Shown in pieces: positions 23,750-31,800 of a stretch of 64,000 nt of DNA; the stretch's first letter is position 1, and each line of letters starts with the position of its first letter. The notes beneath the pieces are model-generated. The model was not told the origin of the DNA. It saw only the letters and a program-made list of their open reading frames with translations, and did not search any database. A program made the translations under genes and the position numbers. The DNA lies in NCBI RefSeq assembly GCF_000178975.2, contig NC_015064.1, forward strand, positions 1,736,001 to 1,800,000. Reading direction: 5' to 3'. Source of the stretch: Granulicella tundricola MP5ACTX9. GTDB lineage: Bacteria > Acidobacteriota > Terriglobia > Terriglobales > Acidobacteriaceae.

Positions 23750-24759
23750 GCGTTGACTCCTTGTGCGGCCAGGGTGAGGGAGCGCACAATGCCTTGCTTG
23801 GCGAGTTCGATCTTGAAGGCGTTGTGCTCGTAGCCTTTGGCTCCGGCGAGTGCGAGTTCGGCGGCCTGCTTGAAGGTCTCTGCGGTGGCTGATTTGCCGG
23901 TCAGGACTTTTTCGGCCTCGGGCGAACGCCATGGCTTGTGGGCGACTCCGCCGAGGGCGAGGCCTGCGGACTTGATCGTAGAGCCTTCAAGCTCAAGGCC
24001 GCATGCGACCGAGATCAGGGCGAAGGCGTAGCTGTTGCGGTCGCGGGCTTTGAGGTAATGGGAGTTCTTTGCGAAGCGGGCTTTGGGGAGGGTGACGGAG
24101 ACGATCAGCTCGTCGGGACGGAGGTTGGTGTCTTGCTGAGGCGTTGTGCCGACGAGGCGGTGGAAGTCGTGGAAGGGAATCGTCCGCTTGCCCTTGGGGC
24201 CTTCTACCTGGACGGTTGCTTCGAGCGCGGCCATGGCTACGTTCATGTCGGATGGGTTGGTGGCGATGCAGGTCTCGGGGCTGGTTGCGCCCTTGTCGGT
24301 CTGGCCGAGGATGGCGTGGATGCGGTTGTAGCCCTTGACGGCGGCGCAACCGGAGCCGGGTGCGCGCTTGTTGCAGGCGGCGAAGGCGGTGTCGTTGAAG
24401 TAGTAGCAGCGGGTGCGCTGGAGGAGGTTGCCGCCGGTGGTGGCCATGTTGCGAAGCTGTGGTGATGCTCCGCTGAGGAGGGCCTGCGAGAGGAGTGGAT
24501 ACTGCTCGACGATGAGCTTATGGTTGGCGAGGTCTGAGTTGCGGACGAGTGCGCCGATGACTACGCCGCCGTCTGCGGAGGGTGTGACCTGGGTGAGGTC
24601 GAGGTGGTTGATATCGATGAGCGTGGTGGGATGCTCAACCTCATACTTCATGAGGTCGACGAGGTTGGTGCCGCCGCCGAGGAACTTTGCGCCGTGCATG
24701 GCACCGGCGTGGATGGCTTGCTGCGGGGTGGTGGCGCGTTCGTAGTTGAAGGGATTCAT
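23746..24759 (-). CDS. FAD-binding subunit of the molybdenum hydroxylase (PaoB-like)
   Basis: A 337-residue medium subunit that carries electrons between the 2Fe-2S subunit and the cofactor subunit. FLGGGTNLVDLMKYEVEHP near 27 is the FAD-binding loop. ASPQLRNMATTGGNLLQRTRC follows, with the family's TxGGNL motif. Four Cys (RCYYFNDTAFAACNK and SGCAA, together with TCIATNPSD) fit the extra 4Fe-4S cluster known in PaoB-type subunits. It overlaps the upstream subunit by one base (TAATG) and the downstream one by four. Confidence 0.9.
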   Translation of the reverse strand: MNPFNYERATTPQQAIHAGAMHGAKFLGGGTNLVDLMKYEVEHPTTLIDINHLDLTQVTPSADGGVVIGALVRNSDLANHKLIVEQYPLLSQALLSGASPQLRNMATTGGNLLQRTRCYYFNDTAFAACNKRAPGSGCAAVKGYNRIHAILGQTDKGATSPETCIATNPSDMNVAMAALEATVQVEGPKGKRTIPFHDFHRLVGTTPQQDTNLRPDELIVSVTLPKARFAKNSHYLKARDRNSYAFALISVACGLELEGSTIKSAGLALGGVAHKPWRSPEAEKVLTGKSATAETFKQAAELALAGAKGYEHNAFKIELAKQGIVRSLTLAAQGVNA

Positions 24760-25484
24760 TAGGACCTCACGCCTTGCTGCTGGGCGACCGCGCGGACTGC
24801 GGCGACGATGTTGGGGTAGGCACCGCAGCGGCAGATGTTGCCGGACATGCGCTCGCGGATCTCCTCGTCGGACATGGTTGGCTTGGCGGTGTTGCCGGTC
24901 TGGAAGCTGACGATGGAGAGGTCGCCCTTCTGGGCTTCACTCAACGCGGCGGCAGCGGAGCAGATCTGGCCGGGGGTGCAGTAGCCGCACTGGTAGCCAT
25001 CGTGCTCCAGGAAAGAGGCTTGTACGGGGTGAAGCTGATCGCCTTTGGCGAGGCCTTCGATGCTGGTGATCTCCGCGCCTTCAGCCACGACGGCGAGGGT
25101 GAGGCAGGAGTTGACGCGGCGGCCATCGACGAGGACGGTGCAGGCTCCGCACTGGCCATGGTCGCAACCCTTCTTGGTGCCGGTGAGGTCGAGTTGCTCG
25201 CGGAGGGCGTCGAGGAGGCTGGTGCGGGTGTCGACGGAGAGGTTCTGGGATGCGCCGTTGACCTTGAGGGTGATGGACTTCATCTGCGGCTGGGCAGTGG
25301 CCGGGGATGCGGGTGCAGCGAGCGCTACGCCGGGGAGGCCGGTGGCTGTGGCGGCGGAGAGGATGCCGGCGGCCTTGACGAAGCTGCGGCGGCTTAGCTC
25401 CGGGCCTGAGGCTTCCTGCGTAGCTGCGTCTTCCAAGGCGCTGACTTCGTCAATCTCGATATCCGTACAAGGGGAAGAGCTCAT
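24759..25484 (-). CDS. Tat-exported 2Fe-2S subunit of the molybdenum hydroxylase (PaoA-like)
   Basis: A small subunit of about 241 residues. A twin-arginine signal (LSRRSFVKAAGILSAATATG) near residues 31-50 indicates that the folded complex is exported to the periplasm. The plant-type ferredoxin domain shows KKGCDHGQCGACTVLVDGRRVNSCLTLA, and the second cluster domain shows GYQCGYCTPGQI and GNICRCGAYPNI. The start at ATG 25484 has GAGG six bases upstream; a longer frame from 25547 lacks one. It is the first gene of the operon. No dedicated chaperone gene (paoD type) lies in the window. Confidence 0.92.
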   Translation of the reverse strand: MSSSPCTDIEIDEVSALEDAATQEASGPELSRRSFVKAAGILSAATATGLPGVALAAPASPATAQPQMKSITLKVNGASQNLSVDTRTSLLDALREQLDLTGTKKGCDHGQCGACTVLVDGRRVNSCLTLAVVAEGAEITSIEGLAKGDQLHPVQASFLEHDGYQCGYCTPGQICSAAAALSEAQKGDLSIVSFQTGNTAKPTMSDEEIRERMSGNICRCGAYPNIVAAVRAVAQQQGVRS

Positions 25485-25712
25485 ATGTTGCCTCGATGTT
25501 GGGGTAAGCTTTGGAAATACCTTTTGCAATGACTGCTGCTGGACCACTGAGTAGACGGGCAGGCTCCGTGAAAAGATGCCCCGTTGGATGCCTCGTACAA
25601 GCGAAGCATGGCGCAGGCGTTCGACGCCGTCAACAGGCCGGTTTCATGGCTATTTGGTTTCATACGTTTCAAGTCACACCGATGGTTGATTCACTTTCGA
25701 GGAGATGTTTCG

Positions 25713-27293
25713 ATGCGTTCTGGATTGGGTTTTGGGATTGTGGCGGCTGCGGCCATGCTTTGTGGAGTGGTAGAGCCGATGTCGGCACAGAGCGCGGCTG
25801 CGAGCCGCCGTGGGACCCAGGGCGAGGCGGCTACCGCGCCGGAAGAGCAGAGCGTTCCGATTCCGCCGGAGACCACGTCCGTGACCAAGCATGACTGGAC
25901 CGGTGGCGGCCAGACGATCCACTACACGGCGACTGCGGGCAACATCCTGATCCGCGACGAGAAGGACAAGGTCAACGGGAGCATCTTCTATACGGCCTAT
26001 ACGCAGGACGGGGTGGAGTCAAAGAACAGGCCGGTGACGTTCTTCTATAACGGTGGCCCGGGAGCCGCGACGATCTGGCTGCATATGGGTTCGTTTGGGC
26101 CGGTACGCGTGATCACGCAGAGCCCGGAGGCGACGAGCCCAGCGCCGTTTGAGACGGTGGCGAATCAGTACAGCTTGATTGATCGGTCTGACTTGGTGTT
26201 CATTGACGCGCCGTTGTGCGGCTTCTCGCGTGCGGTGGGTAAGGGGACGGCAAAGGATTTTGCCGGGACCGACCAGGATATTCATGCGTTCGAGCAGTTC
26301 ATCAGCCGCTACATCACGGTGAACCAGCGGTGGAACTCACCCAAGTTTCTATTTGGGGAGAGCTATGGGACGACTCGGTCGGCGGGGTTGGTGAGTGCGC
26401 TGCAGAACGACGGCATCGAGTTCAATGGTGTCACGCTGCTTTCGACGATCCTGAACTATGGCGTGCGCAGCGCTGGGTATGACACGGAGGTGATCGGGTA
26501 TGTGCCTTCGTATGCGGCGATTGCGTGGCAGCACAACAAGGTGAAGCATACGGGCTCGATTGCGGATTGGGTGGAGCAGGCGCGGAAGTTTGCGGGCGGA
26601 CCTTATCTGGCCGCGCTGCGGGAGGGCGATGCGCTTCCGCCGGCGGAGTTCGACGCGATTGCGACGAAGCTGGCTGGTTTCACCGGGCTGAGCGTGGGGT
26701 ATATCAAGGAGGCTCGGCTGCGGATTGCGCCGACGCGTTTCCGCAAGGAGCTTCTGCGGGATGACGACAAGATCCTGGGGCGGTATGACGCTCGGTTTGA
26801 GGCGTATGACGTGGATGCGGCGGGGGAGAATCCGGGTTTCGATCCGTCCGATACCGGGATTAGCGGCGCTTATGTGGCTGCGTTTCATGACTATATTCAG
26901 CGGGAGCTGAAGTACATGAGCACGGAGCCGTACTACCTGTCCGGGCCTGGTGTCAGCGCGGCTTGGGACTTCAAGCATCGGCCGAGCGGGGCGCAGGGTG
27001 GCGGCGGCGGACGGGGCGAGCAGCCGGTGCCGGACGTCGCGATGGACCTGGCGGATGCGATGCGGAAGAATCCGAAGCTGCGGGTGTTTTCCGCGAATGG
27101 GTACTTCGACCTGGCGACGCCGTTCTTCAATACGGAGTACGATCTGCACCACATGCTGCTGCCGCCGGCGATTGCGAGCAACATTCAGTTTGGGTACTAT
27201 CCGGCTGGGCACATGGTGTATCTGAACGTGGATGCGCTGAAGACGATGAAGGGCGATATGGAGCGGTTCTACGGGGAGGCTACGCGGCGATAA
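25713..27293 (+). CDS. Secreted serine carboxypeptidase, peptidase family S10
   Basis: A 526-residue S10 peptidase with a signal peptide (MRSGLGFGIVAAAAMLCGV...MSA). VTFFYNGGPGAATIW holds the oxyanion-hole NGGPG. The catalytic Ser is in FLFGESYGTTRSA, the Asp in ANGYFDLATPFF, and the His in PAGHMVYLN near the C-terminus. It removes C-terminal amino acids from peptides outside the cytoplasm. A short GGGGGRG stretch (near residue 430) is probably a surface loop. The ATG at 25713 is preceded by GAGGAG; an upstream in-frame start at 25584 has no ribosome site and would bury the signal peptide. Confidence 0.9.
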   Translation: MRSGLGFGIVAAAAMLCGVVEPMSAQSAAASRRGTQGEAATAPEEQSVPIPPETTSVTKHDWTGGGQTIHYTATAGNILIRDEKDKVNGSIFYTAYTQDGVESKNRPVTFFYNGGPGAATIWLHMGSFGPVRVITQSPEATSPAPFETVANQYSLIDRSDLVFIDAPLCGFSRAVGKGTAKDFAGTDQDIHAFEQFISRYITVNQRWNSPKFLFGESYGTTRSAGLVSALQNDGIEFNGVTLLSTILNYGVRSAGYDTEVIGYVPSYAAIAWQHNKVKHTGSIADWVEQARKFAGGPYLAALREGDALPPAEFDAIATKLAGFTGLSVGYIKEARLRIAPTRFRKELLRDDDKILGRYDARFEAYDVDAAGENPGFDPSDTGISGAYVAAFHDYIQRELKYMSTEPYYLSGPGVSAAWDFKHRPSGAQGGGGGRGEQPVPDVAMDLADAMRKNPKLRVFSANGYFDLATPFFNTEYDLHHMLLPPAIASNIQFGYYPAGHMVYLNVDALKTMKGDMERFYGEATRR

Positions 27294-27309
27294 GCGGCGA
27301 CCTCGGTGC

Positions 27310-27339
27310 TTGATTTTTGGGGCAAAACCGAGGTAAGAT
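27310..27339 (+). promoter_or_regulatory. Putative promoter for the small orphan gene
   Basis: TTGATT (27310-27315) and TAAGAT (27334-27339) are 18 bases apart and about 48 bases before the ATG at 27387. An inverted repeat ACCTCGGT/ACCGAGGT (27300-27334) overlaps it and may instead terminate the carboxypeptidase mRNA. Confidence 0.4.
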
Positions 27340-27386
27340 AGAGCGTTGCGTTGAATCTGGCGAGAGCTACTATCTGAAGGAGCCGT

Positions 27387-27614
27387 ATGGCGAAGCGTCG
27401 TGGAAATCCGAACTGGGGCAAGCCGGAGCCGATTGGCCCTGTTGTGCCGACCGTTACCTCCTTTGAGCAGGTCGTCAAAGAGTACAAGCTGACCCCGGAC
27501 CAGTACATCCGGTCTACGCGTCTGCGGGAGTGGGCGAGGCGGAACAAGAACTCGAAGTACATCCCGGAGGCGCTGCTTGAGGCGTGGGGATTCGAGATCG
27601 AGTCGACCCTGTAA
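27387..27614 (+). CDS. Small conserved orphan protein
   Basis: A 75-residue basic protein starting MAKRRGNPNWGKPEPIGP and ending WGFEIESTL. It is largely helical in the middle (FEQVVKEYKLTPDQYIRSTRLREWARRNKNSKYIPEALL). There is no signal peptide or membrane segment. The arrangement resembles a small DNA- or RNA-binding protein, but no family is recognised. AAGGAG lies five bases before the ATG, a promoter-like pair lies upstream, and a strong terminator follows. It therefore appears to be a real independent gene. Confidence 0.7.
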   Translation: MAKRRGNPNWGKPEPIGPVVPTVTSFEQVVKEYKLTPDQYIRSTRLREWARRNKNSKYIPEALLEAWGFEIESTL

Positions 27615-27630
27615 CGGATGTGGAAAACGA

Positions 27631-27659
27631 AAAACGCCGCCTGATGAGGGCGGCGTTTT
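27631..27659 (+). terminator. Terminator of the small orphan gene
   Basis: An 11-base perfect stem (AAAACGCCGCC / GGCGGCGTTTT) with a 7-base loop, running into TTTTTGTCTTGG. It lies 16 bases after the stop codon and ends 39 bases before ribBA. Confidence 0.88.
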
Positions 27660-27698
27660 TGTCTTGGCGTTTTGTCTTACAGATGAGAAGAGGGTTTC

Positions 27699-28865
27699 AT
27701 GGCACATGACGGTAGTTTGTTCGCTGGAGTAGAAGAGGCTGTTGCTGCAATTCGTGCGGGGCAGATGGTGGTGGTGGTCGATGATGAGGATCGTGAGAAT
27801 GAGGGCGATCTGACGCTGGCGGCCGAGTTTGTGACGCCGGAGGCGATCAACTTCATGGCGCGGTTCGGGCGCGGGCTTATCTGCCTGACGCTGACCGAGG
27901 AACGCGCGGACTACATGCGACTGGGGCCGATGACGAGCGAGAATACCTCGCGCTTTGGGACGGCCTTTACGGAGAGCGTGGAGGCTCGCGAGGGTGTGAC
28001 GACGGGCATCTCCGCGGCGGACCGCGCGCATACGATCAAGGTGGCGATCGATCCGAGCTCTACCGCGCATGATCTGGCTCGGCCGGGGCATGTGTTTCCG
28101 CTGCGCGCGCGCAAGGGCGGAGTGCTGGTGCGGGCGGGGCAGACGGAGGCTTCGGTTGACCTGGCGCGGATGGCGGGGCTGGTCTCTGCGGGTGTCATCT
28201 GCGAGATCATGAACGAGGACGGCACCATGGCTCGTGTGCCCGACCTGGTGGAGTTCTGCAAGGAACACAAGATGCTGATGGTGACGGTGGCGGATCTGAT
28301 CCGGTACCGGCTGCAGCATGAACGGTATATCCATCGCGTGGCGGAGTCCGTGATGGCGACCGAGTACGGCGAGTTCCGAATGATTGCGTACGAGAACGAG
28401 GTGGATGGGAACGAGTCGCATGTGGCGCTGGTGATGGGCGACGTGACGGCGGATGTGCCGGTTCCGGTGCGGGTGCATACGCACTCGCTGGCCGAGGATG
28501 TGTTTGGGTTGGTGGGGACGGATAATCGCGAGGTGATCGATGGCTCGCTGCGAATGATCGGCGAGGCGGGGCGTGGGGCGTTGATCTATCTGCATAACGG
28601 GACGCGTGGGTTCGGCGTGGATCGCACGGTTGAGCCGCATCGGATCGTGTTCCAGAAGGATCAGCGCGGGCGAGAACGTGGCGACGATCACACGCAGAGG
28701 ACGCTGCGGCAGGTTGGGTTGGGCGGGCAGATATTGTCGGATCTTGGGATTCGCAAGATCAAGCTGCTGACCAATACGCCGACGCATGTGCCTGCGCTGC
28801 AGGGCTTCGGGATCGAGATTGTGGAGCAGGTTCCGATTACGGTTGGCGCTGGTGTGACTAAGTAA
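27699..28865 (+). CDS. RibBA-type protein: active-looking DHBP synthase, degenerate GTP cyclohydrolase II half
   Basis: Residues 1-205 form 3,4-dihydroxy-2-butanone 4-phosphate synthase (RibB). [13 protein letters not shown] (27-38) holds the acidic metal site, GRGLICLTL follows, and [14 protein letters not shown] and [21 protein letters not shown] are intact. This half makes the four-carbon unit of riboflavin. Residues 210-388 align with GTP cyclohydrolase II, but the zinc cysteines are gone. The expected HSEC is HTHSL (260-264), and the expected RCDC lies where VGTDN (272-276) is. The RxxGRGIG active-site segment reads [11 protein letters not shown]. The second half is therefore probably inactive, as in RibBX-type proteins. 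No FMN riboswitch is seen upstream. Confidence 0.85.
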   Translation: MAHDGSLFAGVEEAVAAIRAGQMVVVVDDEDRENEGDLTLAAEFVTPEAINFMARFGRGLICLTLTEERADYMRLGPMTSENTSRFGTAFTESVEAREGVTTGISAADRAHTIKVAIDPSSTAHDLARPGHVFPLRARKGGVLVRAGQTEASVDLARMAGLVSAGVICEIMNEDGTMARVPDLVEFCKEHKMLMVTVADLIRYRLQHERYIHRVAESVMATEYGEFRMIAYENEVDGNESHVALVMGDVTADVPVPVRVHTHSLAEDVFGLVGTDNREVIDGSLRMIGEAGRGALIYLHNGTRGFGVDRTVEPHRIVFQKDQRGRERGDDHTQRTLRQVGLGGQILSDLGIRKIKLLTNTPTHVPALQGFGIEIVEQVPITVGAGVTK

Positions 28866-28870
28866 GCGGG

Positions 28871-31800
28871 TTACTGGACCGTCAGGTTGAGGGTGACGGT
28901 CTGGGTGATCTGGGTGCCGCTAGTGGAGGTCGCAGTGACCTGGTACTGGTAGGTGCCGGGCGGCGTGGACTGGACGTTTGAGGTCCTGGCTGGTGCGCCG
29001 CCGGCACATCCTGCTGAGGTGATCGCAAACGCAGTGAAGGACAAGGCGAGGAGCGTGAGGGTGGCTCGCTGGCGCAGGGTGCGGTTCTTTCTCCAGAGGA
29101 GCATGAGACCGGGTAGCAGGATGCAGAGGAGCGTGCTGCTGGGGAGGGGTGCCCGGCGAGCTTGCAGGGTGGTGATGGTGTTGATCGTGACCGTTGAGTT
29201 TTGTGCGGAACCGGCAAGGGTGAGGGTCGATGGCTGGATGGAACAGGTCGCGTAGAGCCCCGGGACGACAGATGCACAGGTCAGGGCCACAGGGCCGGTG
29301 AAGCCCGCGATAGGGGTCACGGCCAAAGCGTAGGTTGCAGGGGTGCCGCTGATGACGGTTGCGGTGGCTGAGCTTGCTCCGCTCGCGGTGAACGTGAACG
29401 ATGGAAGTTGAATGCCTGTGCCGCTCAGGGGGATCAGTAGGGGTGAGCTGTGGTCTGAGCTTGTGATAGTGAGGGTGCCGGGCCACAGACCGATAGCGGT
29501 GGGGGTGAAGGTCACCTGGATCTGACAGTTAGTGTTGGGAGCGAGCGAGGCGGCGGTGCATGGCTTTGTGACGGTGTAGTCGCCGCTGATGGTGGCGGTG
29601 ATGTTGGTGACGGGTGCGGTGCCGATGTTGGCGAGGGTGACGGTCATGCTGGCGGATGAACCCAGCGTGACGTTCCCGAAGGCCAGGCTGGCGGGAGTGG
29701 AGGTCAGGAGCGACTGAATGCCGGTGCCGGTGAGCGATGCTGTGAGGGGGATGGTGGAGGCACTGGTGGTGAGCGAAAGCGTGCCGGGGCGGGTGCCGGT
29801 CTGGGTGGGCTTGAACCTGATTTGGAGGGTGCAGCTTGAGTTTGCGGGGATCGGTGAGCCGATGGGCGGGCAGGTTCCGGCTTGCGTGTAATCGCCGGTG
29901 ATGGAGGAAGCGGTGATGGTGGCGGCGGTTGAGCCGGAGTTGGTGACCTGGATGGGGAGCGTGGTGGAGACACCTACGACCAGCGGGCCGAAGTCGAGCG
30001 AGGTGGGTGAGAGCGAGACGGGGCTGGCGGTCGCGGTGCCGATGAGGCTGATGAACTCGAGCGACGTGGTGGAATCCGTGGCGATATCGAGCGCGGAGAC
30101 GTGGGTGCCGGTGGTCTGTGGGGTGAAGGCTACGGAGAGGCTGCAGGTTGCTGCGGGCAGGATCGTTGCGCAGCCGTTCTGCGTGGTGAAGTCCGCTGTG
30201 GTGGTGGCGGAGAGGACATGCAGGGCGATGGAGCCTGTATTAGTGAGGGTGACGCCCTGCCTGGCGGTTGCGGTGCCCATCTGGGCCTGGGCGAAGGCGA
30301 AGGAGCTTTGCGAGAGGGTGTAGGTTGCAAGTGGCGTGGTGCCGGAGGGATTGCTGACCACGAGTGGGCCGGCCTGGCCGATGACGTGGATGAGGTCAGG
30401 GCTGGAGGAGGCGTCGCTCTCTATGGTGAGGAGGCCTGAGTCGCTGGTGCTGGCGGGTGAGGCGGTGCCGGTGGCGACCTGGTTTGAGGGCGCGTAGGTC
30501 AGGGTTACGGAGCAGCTTTGCCCAGCGGCGAGTGATGTTGTGCAGGTAGTCGTCGAGAGGAATGGTGGGCCGCTGGTGATGCGGCGGATGGTTACGGCGG
30601 ATGCGGCAGAGGTGTTTGCGAGGGTGAGGGTGCGTGCGAGCGTCTGGCCGGAGGTCACCTGGCCGAAGTTGAGGATGCTGCCGGTCTGAAGGCCGCCGAT
30701 GATGCTGAGCGTGCCGCCCTGGCTGGTGCCGAAGCCTTCGAGATAGGCCATGGCCTGGCTTGGCGCGGAGCCGTCGGTGGGCGTGGCCTGCGCGGTGAGG
30801 GTGCCGGTGATGTCGGCGTTGGTCAACGGGTCAAACTGAAGCTGGATCGTGCAGCTTGCACTGGGTGCGAGCGTGAGGCACGGGGTGCCGGAGAGCGCGA
30901 ACTGGCGGGGGATGATGAGGTTGAGGGTCAGTGATTTGGCGGTCAGGTTGTTGAGGGTGAACTGGCGGATGGGGCCTTGTGTTGCGATGGCAGTGGGGCC
31001 GAAGTCGGTCTGGGACGGGGTGATCTGGAGGGCTGCGGTGGAGACGGTATACGCGCCGTTGAGCGCGACGCTGTAGAGGACGGGTGACGTCGAGCCGGCG
31101 CGGGTGACGGGGAGGGTGAGGCTATCGAGGACGGGCGCTGTGCTGGGCAGGAAGGTAATGGCGATCGTGCAGTTGGCTCCGATGGCCAGGGAGCTACAGC
31201 CGTCTGCGGCCTGGAATCTGGAGGTGGCGAACGTGGGCGTGCCGATCTGCAATGCGACGCTGTCCGTATTGGTGAGAGTGACGGTCTGCTGGGTTGCGGT
31301 GGGGCCGGGGGCGTTGTTGAAGGTGAGGCCGAGCGGGTTGATGGCGATGCCGGGATCGGGTAGTCCGTAGCCGGTGAGGGTGGCGGTGACGGTGCCGTCG
31401 CTGCTGGTGAAGGTGAGGGAGCCGGTCCGTGCGCCAGTGGCCGTGGGGGAGAAGCTGAGGGCGAAGGTACAGGAGGCGGTGGGGGCAAGGCTGGTCCCGC
31501 AGCTACCGTTGGGGTTGAGGGCGAAGTCGCCGGCGAGGGTGGGGGTGGGGATGGTGACGTTTGCGCCGCTCACGCTCTGGTTGGTGAGGGTGAACGAGAT
31601 GGCTCCGCTGACGTTATGGACCGGGATGGAGCCGAAGTCCTGGGCGAGCGGAGAGAGCAGCAGGCCGGTGAGGGGTAGGCCGGTTCCTGTGAGGCTGAAG
31701 GTGTACGGGACCCCGGCGGCGTTTGAAGACAGGGTGAGCGAGCCTGGTTGCGCTCCCGCGGCGGTGGGCTGGAACTGAACGGCAAGATAGCAGGTCGCAC

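Noticed and set aside
27615..27698. Possible FMN riboswitch before the RibBA-like gene
   Set aside because: The spacer is only 84 bases and is mostly the terminator of the preceding gene. The conserved FMN aptamer elements are not present.
26349..28787. An 812-residue open frame on the minus strand opposite the S10 peptidase and ribBA genes
   Set aside because: It is Arg/His/Pro-rich, antisense to three clearly recognised genes, and has no family motifs. Long antisense frames are expected at this GC content.
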